Source of the DNA: Burkholderia contaminans
GTDB taxonomy: Bacteria > Pseudomonadota > Gammaproteobacteria > Burkholderiales > Burkholderiaceae
Direction of reading: 5' to 3'
Assembly: GCF_029633825.1 (NCBI RefSeq)
Contig: NZ_CP090640.1
Span: forward strand, 2,604,001 to 2,668,000
Length of the DNA stretch: 64,000 bases
The notes under the pieces are model-generated. The model was not told where the DNA came from. It ran no database searches and worked only from the letters and a program-made list of their open reading frames with translations. Numbering within the stretch: position 1 is the first letter of the stretch; each line of letters begins with the position of its first letter. Made by a program: the position numbers and the translations under genes. Positions 28,698 to 37,575 of the stretch are shown in pieces.

Positions 28698-30275
28698 TTA
28701 CCGTGCGGCCGGCACGCCGGACGCACCGGCGGCGGCCACTTGCGCGGGCCGGGCGACGGCTGCCGCGGGCTTCGCGCCCGACGCGGCGGCAGGCGCGGCT
28801 GCGCCGGCGGCGGATTCGTCATGTGGCACGTCCGTACCCGTCTCGACGCCACCGCCGAGCGCGGCCATCAACTGCGCGTGCGCGGCGAGGCGTTCCGCGT
28901 CGATGCGGGCGGCCGTCTCCTGCGCGCGCAGCAACTGCTGCTGCGCGACCAGCACGTTCACGTAATCGGTCAGCCCGCGGCGGAAGCCTTCGCGCGACAA
29001 CTGGTAGCTGCGGTCGTTGGCAGCCACCGAGCGTGCGGCGTCCTTTTTCTGCGTATCGAGCGAACGGATCCGCACGACCTGGTCGGCGATGTCCTTGAGC
29101 GCGCCGACGATCGTCTGGTTGTAGCGCTCGACTGCCTGGTCGTAGCCGGCGTTCGCCGCGCCGAGCTGCGCGCGCAGCCGGCCGCCTTCGAAGATCGGCA
29201 GCGACAGCGCGGGGCCGGCCGTCCAGCCGCCGTTCATCGCGCGCAGGAAGTCGGTGAACGGCGCGGTCACGCCGAAGCCGCCGACCGTCGCGAGCAGGTC
29301 GATGTTCGGGTAGAACGACGCCTTCGCGACATCGATGCCGCGCGCCTGCGCGTCGACCGTCCAGCGTGCCGCGACGACGTCGGGGCGGCGGCCGAGCAGG
29401 TCGGCCGGCATCGCCGACGGCAGGCCGGCCGGTGCGTCGAGCGACAGCTGCGGCCGCTTGATCGCATCGCCCGCGCCGGGGCCCTTGCCGGCCAGCGCGG
29501 CGAGCTGATGCCGCGCGAGCTGGATCGCTTCCTCATAGCTGTCGATCTGGCGCTCATAATCGGGCAGCGTCGATTCCGCCTGGCTCACTTCGAGCTGCGT
29601 GCCGAGACCGGCCTGCAGCCGCTTGCGCGCGAGATCGGCGAGCGAGCGCTGGCGTTCGAACGTTTCGTGCGCGAGGTCGAGCAGCGCGTAGTTCATCGAC
29701 ATGCCGACGTACGCACGCACGACGTTGACTTCGAGCTCGAGCTTGGCCGCACGCGCGTCGGCGGCGGTCGCATGCGCGGTGTCGAGCGCGCGCTCGGTCG
29801 CGTTCTTGTCCTTGCCCCACAGGTCGAGGTGGTACGACAGGCCGAGCGTGCCGGTGTTGTTCCAGGTATCGGCGTTCGCGAGCGGGCCGGGGCCGTAATA
29901 CACGTTGTCCGGCCAGTGCTCGCGCATCAGCGACAGGTTGCCGTTGATCTGCGGCAGCTCGGCCGAGCGGGCCACGCGCGCCATTGCCTGCGCTTCGCGC
30001 ACGCGGGCCTCGGCGGCCGCGAGCGTCGGGTTGCCGGCCTGGGCGTCGGCGATCCAGGCGTCGAGCTGCGGATCGCGGTAGGCGCGCCACCAGTCGGCCG
30101 TCGGCCAGCCCGCGTCACGGTCGGCTCCACGGATCGCGGCGCCGGCGTCGAGCGCGTTCGCCTCGATGCGAGCCGACTGCGGCTTGTTGTCGCCCATGCT
30201 CGCGCATCCGGCCATTATTAATGAGACTGCAAGAACCGCCAGTGCGAGCGTCCCTTTTGTCGCCGGAGACTGCAC
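28698..30275 (-). CDS. NodT-family outer membrane efflux lipoprotein
   Basis: The 525-residue outer membrane factor has a lipoprotein signal ending in LIMAGC and two outer-membrane-efflux repeats forming the TolC-like barrel and coiled-coil tunnel. I choose GTG 30275 because GGGAGA lies 5 bases upstream and the lipoprotein signal begins at once; the upstream ATG at 30356 would add 27 unrelated residues. The C-terminal tail is Ala/Pro-rich. It is the first gene of the efflux operon, 157 bases from a divergent LysR gene that probably controls it. Confidence 0.9.
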   Translation of the reverse strand: MQSPATKGTLALAVLAVSLIMAGCASMGDNKPQSARIEANALDAGAAIRGADRDAGWPTADWWRAYRDPQLDAWIADAQAGNPTLAAAEARVREAQAMARVARSAELPQINGNLSLMREHWPDNVYYGPGPLANADTWNNTGTLGLSYHLDLWGKDKNATERALDTAHATAADARAAKLELEVNVVRAYVGMSMNYALLDLAHETFERQRSLADLARKRLQAGLGTQLEVSQAESTLPDYERQIDSYEEAIQLARHQLAALAGKGPGAGDAIKRPQLSLDAPAGLPSAMPADLLGRRPDVVAARWTVDAQARGIDVAKASFYPNIDLLATVGGFGVTAPFTDFLRAMNGGWTAGPALSLPIFEGGRLRAQLGAANAGYDQAVERYNQTIVGALKDIADQVVRIRSLDTQKKDAARSVAANDRSYQLSREGFRRGLTDYVNVLVAQQQLLRAQETAARIDAERLAAHAQLMAALGGGVETGTDVPHDESAAGAAAPAAASGAKPAAAVARPAQVAAAGASGVPAAR

Positions 30276-30432
30276 GATTTTCTCCCTTTCGGATATAGAT
30301 GAGTCGGATGCGATTATATTTTTCAGTGATTCCTGAATAAATGGACAAGGGTGCAAGTCATTTTTACGAATCCTGAGACAATACTTGTTCGCCTCTGTGC
30401 AACAATCCGTCCGGATTCAAACGGGTAATGGG

Positions 30433-31374
30433 ATGGATACGTTACAAAACATGCGGGTATTCGTCCGTGTGGTCGACGCGGGAAGCTTTACCGCGGCCGC
30501 CCAGCAGATGAATTCGACCACCGCCTATGCGTCGCGCGCGGTCTCGGATCTCGAGGCCCACCTGCGCACGCGACTCCTGAACCGCACGACGCGCCGGATC
30601 GCGCTGACCGAGGCCGGCGAGCGTTATCTGCAGCGCTGCGAGCAGATCCTCGCGTACGTCGACCAGGCCGAAGCCGAGGCGGGCGACGCGCATGCGCGCC
30701 CGTCGGGCAAGCTGAAGGTTCATTGCTTCACGAGCCTCGGCCAGCACTACCTGGTGCCGGCCATCGCGCGCTATCGCGAGCGCTATCCGGACGTGCATGT
30801 CGAGCTGACCCTCGCACAGCGGATGCCGGACCTGCTCGACGAGGGGTATGACGTCGCGATCGTCGTCGGCCGCGATCTGCCCGATTCGGGGCTCGTGTCG
30901 CAGCGGCTCGGCGTGAGCTACAGCGTCGTGTGCGCATCGCCCGGGTATGTCGAGTCGCACGGCGTGCCGCAGCGGCCGGCCGACCTCGCGCAGCACGTGT
31001 GCCTCGGGATGATCGCGCCGGGCTTTCACTTCGACGAATGGGCGCTGTCGGGGCCGAACGGCGACGAGGTCGTGCCGGTCACGGCGCCGCCGTTTCGCGT
31101 GAACGTCGCCGAGGCGCTCGCGGTGGCCGTGCGGGAAGGGATGGGGATCGGCGGTCTGCCGCTCTATTCGGCGATCGGCTGGCTGCGCAGCGGGCACATC
31201 GTGCGTGTGATGCCCGAATACCGGTCGCACGTGATGAACATCTATGCGCTGTATCCGTCGCGCCAGTACCTCGACGCGAAAATTCGCACCTGGGTCGATT
31301 TCCTGCGCGACGAACTGCCGGCCACGCTTGCCGCCGACGAAGCCGCGCTCGAGCAGTACACGCGTGCGACATGA
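30433..31374 (+). CDS. LysR-family regulator of the adjacent efflux operon
   Basis: The 313-residue protein has a LysR winged helix (residues about 1-60, VDAGSFTAAAQQMNSTTAYA) and a substrate-binding domain (about 90-295) of the CrgA-like group. ATG 30433 gives the standard N-terminus; the frame is open to 30385. It is divergent from the NodT-FUSC-DUF1656-HlyD operon, the layout of aaeR and aaeXAB, so it probably activates that operon in response to an effector acid. The effector is not known. Confidence 0.87.
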   Translation: MDTLQNMRVFVRVVDAGSFTAAAQQMNSTTAYASRAVSDLEAHLRTRLLNRTTRRIALTEAGERYLQRCEQILAYVDQAEAEAGDAHARPSGKLKVHCFTSLGQHYLVPAIARYRERYPDVHVELTLAQRMPDLLDEGYDVAIVVGRDLPDSGLVSQRLGVSYSVVCASPGYVESHGVPQRPADLAQHVCLGMIAPGFHFDEWALSGPNGDEVVPVTAPPFRVNVAEALAVAVREGMGIGGLPLYSAIGWLRSGHIVRVMPEYRSHVMNIYALYPSRQYLDAKIRTWVDFLRDELPATLAADEAALEQYTRAT

Positions 31375-31491
31375 CAGCGCGGCTGACCGCAATCTGACGA
31401 GATTTGTCCTTCACGCAACATTTTTTTACGAACGCGTGTCAGACAGTTTGATACTGTGGGAATTAACGAGATACGCAACCCCGGAGTAGCA

Positions 31492-31644
31492 ATGGATACG
31501 CACCTGATGATCGGCCTTGGAGTCCTGCTGGGCGCGGCCGCGGCCGCCGCGGCGACCCGCGACCTGCTGCGCGCGATGAAGGCGAAGGCGCAGATGAAGC
31601 CGGTGCCGGTGCGGGTGCGCGAGCAACGCCGTCCCGGCCGCTGA
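31492..31644 (+). CDS. Hypothetical 50-residue membrane protein
   Basis: The small protein has one hydrophobic, alanine-rich helix (MIGLGVLLGAAAAAAAT) followed by a basic tail (MKAKAQMKPVPVRVRE and so on). The start ATG 31492 is preceded by CCGGAG at a good distance, which is the main reason to believe it. A possible -10 box GATACT is at 31450-31455 without a clear -35. I do not recognise a family. It lies after the LysR gene and converges on the phosphoesterase gene. Confidence 0.6.
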   Translation: MDTHLMIGLGVLLGAAAAAAATRDLLRAMKAKAQMKPVPVRVREQRRPGR

Positions 31645-31672
31645 TCCGGCTGGTCACGCTCCGGGTCGAACA

Positions 31673-31693
31673 GGGGCCGCGCAACGCGGCCCC
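31673..31693. repeat. GC-rich hairpin between convergent genes
   Basis: GGGGCCGCG and CGCGGCCCC form an exact 9-base-pair stem with a CAA loop between the small membrane protein gene and the phosphoesterase gene. There is no T run on either side, so it is at best a weak terminator. Confidence 0.4.
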
Positions 31694-31705
31694 GCGGGCC
31701 GGCGT

Positions 31706-32536
31706 TCAGCCGAGTTCGACGACCTTGTCCCACGCGAACGCGGCATTTTCCAGTTCGCCGGTGCGCCGGTGGATGTAGCCGCGCGGGTTGCACACCACGC
31801 GTGTGCCGCCGTCCGCCACATAGTCGAATGACGTATGCGTGTGGCCGTGGAGCCACAGATGGACCGGCGGCTGCACGAGTTCCGCCATGTCCGTCACGAA
31901 TCCCGCCGACGCAAGATCTTCCGCGTAGCGCGCCGCCAGCGAGCGCCGGTGCGGCGCATGGTGGGTCACGACGATCGTCTGGCCCGCGAACGGTGTGGCG
32001 AGCTGCGCTTCGAGCCACGCGCGGCTGCGTCGATGCAGCGCGATCGCGTCCGCCGGCGAGAAATCCCGCTCCGGCGTGCCCGGCGCCGCGTGCAGTGCCG
32101 CGTCATGCGGCCAGGTCACCTGGATCAATCCCTTGAAATCGAGCATCACGCGCAGCCCGGCCTCGATCGAGCCGGCCAGGCTGGCTTCGTCATTGCCGAA
32201 CAGCGAAAAATCGGCCCAGAGCGTCGTGCCGAGCACGCGGAAGCGCTGCCCGGGATCGACATAGACGTCGTTATTCAGGTAATGCACGTTGTTGAGCGCC
32301 TGCGCGGCATCGCGCATCGCCGTCTCCAGCGCGCCGAATTCCCCGTCGTAGTACTCGTGGTTGCCCGGCACGTAGATCACCGGCACCGCCGGGTCGAACG
32401 TTTCGGCGGCCCAGCGCAGGCCTTCCGCGTGATTGTGGATGTCGCCGGCGAGTACGACGAGGTCCGCGTCGGCATGCGGGATCGCGTCGGGCAGGTTGCT
32501 TTCGAGATGCAGGTCGGACAGGACGCGGACTTTCAC
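31706..32536 (-). CDS. Metallophosphoesterase
   Basis: The 276-residue calcineurin-like phosphoesterase has the expected metal motifs in order: LSDLHLE (residues 6-12), VLAGDIHNH, GNHEYY near residue 60, VVTHHAPH near residue 172 and LWLHGHTHTSFDY near residue 230. These bind the two-metal centre. The substrate cannot be told. The gene is 25 bases downstream of the FAD oxidase remnant on the same strand. Confidence 0.88.
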   Translation of the reverse strand: MKVRVLSDLHLESNLPDAIPHADADLVVLAGDIHNHAEGLRWAAETFDPAVPVIYVPGNHEYYDGEFGALETAMRDAAQALNNVHYLNNDVYVDPGQRFRVLGTTLWADFSLFGNDEASLAGSIEAGLRVMLDFKGLIQVTWPHDAALHAAPGTPERDFSPADAIALHRRSRAWLEAQLATPFAGQTIVVTHHAPHRRSLAARYAEDLASAGFVTDMAELVQPPVHLWLHGHTHTSFDYVADGGTRVVCNPRGYIHRRTGELENAAFAWDKVVELG

Positions 32537-32561
32537 GGGCGGGGCTCCGGGGTGGACGGCT

Positions 32562-33982
32562 TCAGCGCAGGACCTTGCCGGGATTCATCAGGCCGCGCGG
32601 GTCGAGCGCGGTCTTCAGCGTGCGCATGAGCGCCGTTTCGACCGGCGACTTGTAACGCTGCGCGTCGTCGATCTTCAACTGGCCGATGCCGTGCTCCGCG
32701 CTGATCGTGCCGTGGTGGCGGTGCACGTTGTCGTAGACGATCCGGTTGATCGGCGCCTGGAACGCGGCCAGGAACGCTTTCGGGTCGCCGCCTTCGGGCA
32801 TCTGCACGTTGTAGTGGAGATTGCCGTCGCCGAGGTGGCCGAACGTGACCATCCGAGCGCCCGGCGCGGCTTGCTGGATCGCCGCGTCGGTCTCGTCGAT
32901 AAAGCGCGCGATCGACGAAATCGGCACCGCGATGTCGTGCTTGATGTTGAGCCCTTCATCGGCTTGCGCGAGCGGGATATGCTCGCGCAGATCCCAGAAC
33001 GCGCGCGACTGCGCGAGATTCTCCGCGACCACCGCGTCGACCACGAGCCCGGCCTCGAATGCTTCTTCCATCAGTTTCTCGAACAGCGCGCGCGCATGCG
33101 CTTCGCTTTCATTGTCGGACAGCTCCAGCAACACCATCTGCGCATGCGTCTGCGCGAACGGGTAGCGCAGTTGCGGGTAGTGCTTGCCGACGAGCTGCAT
33201 GCAGAAGTCCGACATCAGCTCGAAGCCGGTCAGCAGCGGCCCGGCCGCGCGTTGCGCGAGCGCGAGGAAATCGAGCGCCGCGTGCGGCGATTCGAGCGCG
33301 GCGAGTGCGGTGACCTGCGCGGCCGGCAGCGGATGAAGCTTCATCACGGCCGCCGTGATGATGCCGAGCGTGCCCTCCGCACCGATGAACAGGTCGCGCA
33401 GGTCGTAGCCCGTGTTGTCCTTGCGCAGTCCGCGCAGCCCGTCCCAGATCTCGCCTTGCGGCGTCACGACCTCGAGCCCGAGACACAGCTCGCGCGCGTT
33501 GCCGTAGCGCAGCACCGCGGTGCCGCCGGCGTTGGTCGACAGGTTGCCGCCGATCGTGCAGCTGCCTTCCGCCGCGAGGCTCAGCGCGAACAGCCGGCCG
33601 CCTTCGCGGGCGCGCGCCTGCACGTCGGCGAGGATCACGCCGGCTTCGACGGTGATCGTGTTGTTGTGCGCATCGAGCGCACGCACGCGGTTCAGGCGCG
33701 CGACGCTCAGCACGGCCTGGCTGCCGCTCGCGTCGGGCGTGGCGCCGCCGGCCGGCCCGTGTTGCCGCCTTGCGGCACGAGCGCGATGCCGTGTGCGTTG
33801 GCCAGCCTGACGAGCGCGGCGACTTCGGCCGTGTTCGCGGGCTTCAGCACCGCGCATGCGGCGCCCTTGTAGCGGCGGCGCCAGTCGGTCAGGAACGGCG
33901 CGGTATCGTGCGGGTCGGTCAGCACGTGGTCGGCGCCGATCGCGTCGCGGCACGCGGAAACGAAAGCTTCGGAGGACATCAT
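32562..33982 (-). pseudogene. FAD-binding D-2-hydroxyacid dehydrogenase (GlcD/D-lactate type), frameshifted
   Basis: The gene would encode about 472 residues of an FAD oxidase of the D-lactate/D-2-hydroxyglutarate dehydrogenase type. The N-terminal part (from ATG 33982) runs to VPQGGNTG and then loses frame. The rest continues in another frame from AGGATPDASG through the FAD motif TIGGNLSTNAGG, LFIGAEGTLGI, GHLGDGNLHYN and SAEHGIGQLK to the stop at 32562. One base is missing near 33753-33754 (GGCCGGCC where GGCCTGGCC is expected). Everything on both sides is well conserved, so the break is recent or a sequence error. Confidence 0.85.
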
Positions 33983-34000
33983 TACCTTGTCGCTTAAGGG

Positions 34001-35075
<1,075 letters not shown>

Positions 35076-35154
35076 CTATTATAGGGGCTGAAGCCGTCGC
35101 GCAGCGCGGCGGCGGCGCGCCGTCGGGCGCGCGGCATCAAGAAGGAGAAGCCGT

Positions 35155-36486
35155 TTGCCGAAGTTGAGCGTCGATCTCGACACCATCAAGCGCCTCGCGC
35201 AGTTCGCGGCCCGGCGCAGCGCCGAGGATCGCATCCCGCAAGTGGCGGGCAGCCTGACGTTCACGACGATGCTGGCGCTCGTGCCGCTCGTGACGGTCGC
35301 GTTCGCGCTGTTCACCGCGTTCCCGATGTTCGCGTCGTTCCAGATCTCGCTGCAGGGGTTCCTCGCGGATCACCTGATGCCCGCGCAGTTCAACGTCCAG
35401 ATCTTCAAGTACCTGAACCAGTTCGCGTCGAAGGCGAAGGGGCTGACGACGGCCGGCCTGATCGTGCTCGTCGTCACGTCGGTGATGACGATGATGACGA
35501 TCGAATCGGCCTTCAACCTGATCTGGCGGGTGCGCAAGCCGCGGCCGTTCGCGCAGCGCGTGCTCGCGTACTGGGCGCTGATTACGCTCGGCCCGCTGCT
35601 GTTCGGCGTGAGCCTGTCGATCTCGTCGTACCTGTTCACGCAGTCGCTGGCATTTACCGGCGCCGCACCGTCCACGTCGATCGTCGAGTGGCTGCTCGCG
35701 CTCGTATCGCTGCCGTTGACGGTGCTTGCGTTCACGCTGCTGTACGTGTACCTGCCGAACTGCACGGTTGCGTGGCGCGACGCGGTGATCGGCGGGCTGT
35801 TCGCAGCCGTCGCGTTCGAGCTCGCGAAGCGCGGCTTCGGCTACTACGTCCGTCGCATTCCGACCTATACGGCCGTCTATGGTGCGTTCGCGGCGCTGCC
35901 GGTGTTCCTGTTATGGGTGTACCTGAGCTGGTTCATCGCGCTGCTCGGCGCGATGGTGGCTTCCGCGCTGCCGGCGATTCGCGTCGGCCAGTTCCACCGC
36001 ATCCACTATCCGGGCAGCGACCTGCTCGACGCGCTGGAAATGCTCGCGCGGCTGGCCGAAGCGCGCACGGCCGGCAAGCGCGGCTACACGGGGATGCGGC
36101 TCGCGACCATGCTGCGCTGCGACATGGAAACCGCGCAGCGCCTGCTGACGACGATGGAGGAGCGGGAATGGATTGCGCGGCTGGACGGTGGCGGAGAGAC
36201 CACGCCGCGCTACATTCTGCTCGCGAACCCGGAGCAACTGACGCTTGCGCAGTTGTTCGACGTACTGGTGATCGACCGCACGGAACTCACCTACCAGCTG
36301 CAGCGGCGCCGCAGCCATGTCGACAGCGCTGCGCTGCTTGCGGCGCTGTCGAGCGACCGCTTCGACGTGTCGCTCGCGACGCTGATCGCCGCGCACCGGC
36401 TGGGCGGCGCACAGCCGGCGGGCGTCCCGGGGCAGGCGCCAGGCGGCGTGTCCGATCCGCATGCACGTCCGCCGCGGCCCGCGTGA
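35155..36486 (+). CDS. YihY-family inner membrane protein
   Basis: The 443-residue protein has an N-terminal YihY/virulence factor BrkB domain with six predicted membrane helices (residues about 20-280, GSLTFTTMLALVPLVTVAFA) and a C-terminal cytoplasmic part (about 290-420) that looks like a winged helix. Family members were once called ribonuclease BN but are membrane proteins of unclear function. The start is TTG 35155: AAGGAG at 35142-35147 is ideally spaced and no ATG or GTG fits. Confidence 0.88.
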   Translation: MPKLSVDLDTIKRLAQFAARRSAEDRIPQVAGSLTFTTMLALVPLVTVAFALFTAFPMFASFQISLQGFLADHLMPAQFNVQIFKYLNQFASKAKGLTTAGLIVLVVTSVMTMMTIESAFNLIWRVRKPRPFAQRVLAYWALITLGPLLFGVSLSISSYLFTQSLAFTGAAPSTSIVEWLLALVSLPLTVLAFTLLYVYLPNCTVAWRDAVIGGLFAAVAFELAKRGFGYYVRRIPTYTAVYGAFAALPVFLLWVYLSWFIALLGAMVASALPAIRVGQFHRIHYPGSDLLDALEMLARLAEARTAGKRGYTGMRLATMLRCDMETAQRLLTTMEEREWIARLDGGGETTPRYILLANPEQLTLAQLFDVLVIDRTELTYQLQRRRSHVDSAALLAALSSDRFDVSLATLIAAHRLGGAQPAGVPGQAPGGVSDPHARPPRPA

Positions 36487-36504
36487 GCGGGGCGCTCGGC
36501 CGCG

Positions 36505-36822
36505 TTATAAGGGGATCTTGCCCGTACAGATATCCTTGAACATCACCCAGTCGCCCATCAGGCTGTAGATCGGGTGCCGGAACGTGGCCGGGCGGTTCTT
36601 CTCGAAGAAGAAGTGTCCGACCCACGCGAACCCGTAGCCGCAGACGATCGCTGCCGGCAGCCACAGCCAGTCGCCGGTGGCGATCGCCATCGCGACGCAG
36701 CCGATCACGCCGAGCGAGCCGATGAAGTGCAGCCGCCGGGACGTCCGGTTCTGGTGTTCATTCAGGTAATACGGGTAGAAATCGGCGAAGCTGGCGAATT
36801 GCTCCGAATGCGTATGCGCCAT
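36505..36822 (-). CDS. Mpo1-like (DUF962) membrane protein
   Basis: The 105-residue protein has two central hydrophobic helices and the DUF962/Mpo1 motifs: YLNEHQNRTSRRLHFIGS near the N-terminus and WVGHFFFEKNRPATF after the helices, with conserved His residues that in yeast Mpo1 support a dioxygenase acting on 2-hydroxy fatty acids. Activity in bacteria is not established. It converges on yihY with only 18 bases between. Confidence 0.87.
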   Translation of the reverse strand: MAHTHSEQFASFADFYPYYLNEHQNRTSRRLHFIGSLGVIGCVAMAIATGDWLWLPAAIVCGYGFAWVGHFFFEKNRPATFRHPIYSLMGDWVMFKDICTGKIPL

Positions 36823-36980
36823 GGACGTCTCCTCTGGCCGCTGTTCATGGGGTCATTGTGCTGCCGGCAGTTCGCTTCCGCAAGCGGGGGGCGGCCCGCT
36901 GCGCGGGCCCGAGCTTTCCTTTTGACAGGCTTTCCGATAGGATCGAAAGAGGTTTTGCATTCAAGCATGAGGGGACTACG

Positions 36981-37436
36981 ATGCGCGTCAGCGATATTCT
37001 GAAAGTGAAGGGCAACACGCTGTTTACGGTGACGCCCGATAAGCCGCTGCGCGAAGCGGTCGATACGATGGCCGAACACGACATCGGTTCGCTCGTCGTG
37101 ATGGAGTACGGCGATCTCGTCGGGATGCTGACGTTCCGTGAGATCATCCTGCGTCTGCACGTGAACGGCGGCGCGATCGGCGACGTGCAGGTGCGCAAGG
37201 TGATGGACGAGCCGCTCACGTGCACGCCGGAAACGGACGTCAACGAAGTGCGCCGGATGATGCTCGAGCGCCATGCGCGCTACATGCCGGTGCTCGACAA
37301 GAAGGTGCTGATGGGCGTCATTTCGTTCTACGACGTCGCGAAGACGGTCGTCGAGGCGCAGAGCTTCGAGAACCGGATGCTGAAGGCATACATCCGCGAC
37401 TGGCCGGAATCGGAAACCGAAGCGCACAAGTCGTGA
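36981..37436 (+). CDS. CBS-domain pair protein
   Basis: The 151-residue protein is essentially two CBS domains in tandem (about residues 5-60 and 72-130), which usually bind adenine nucleotides and act as energy sensors. VTPDKPLREAVDTMAEHDIG marks the first and CTPETDVNEVRRMMLERHAR the second. ATG 36981 follows GAGGGG. No catalytic domain is attached, so it presumably acts on a partner; none is evident nearby. A strong terminator follows. Confidence 0.9.
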   Translation: MRVSDILKVKGNTLFTVTPDKPLREAVDTMAEHDIGSLVVMEYGDLVGMLTFREIILRLHVNGGAIGDVQVRKVMDEPLTCTPETDVNEVRRMMLERHARYMPVLDKKVLMGVISFYDVAKTVVEAQSFENRMLKAYIRDWPESETEAHKS

Positions 37437-37485
37437 ATCCCGCCGCGCCCGTCGCCGTCACGCGCGGGCGCCGCCACCCGGCACG

Positions 37486-37520
37486 CGGCGGCGCAGGCTT
37501 GTCCTGCGCCGCCGTTTTTT
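37486..37520 (+). terminator. Intrinsic terminator after the CBS gene
   Basis: CGGCGGCGCAGG (37486-37497) pairs exactly with CCTGCGCCGCCG (37503-37514) over a five-base loop, followed by six T residues. Confidence 0.88.
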
Positions 37521-37575
37521 CAATGACCACACGAGGCCCGCGCAGCGCTGCCCAGACGGCGCGCGCGTATTCCGC

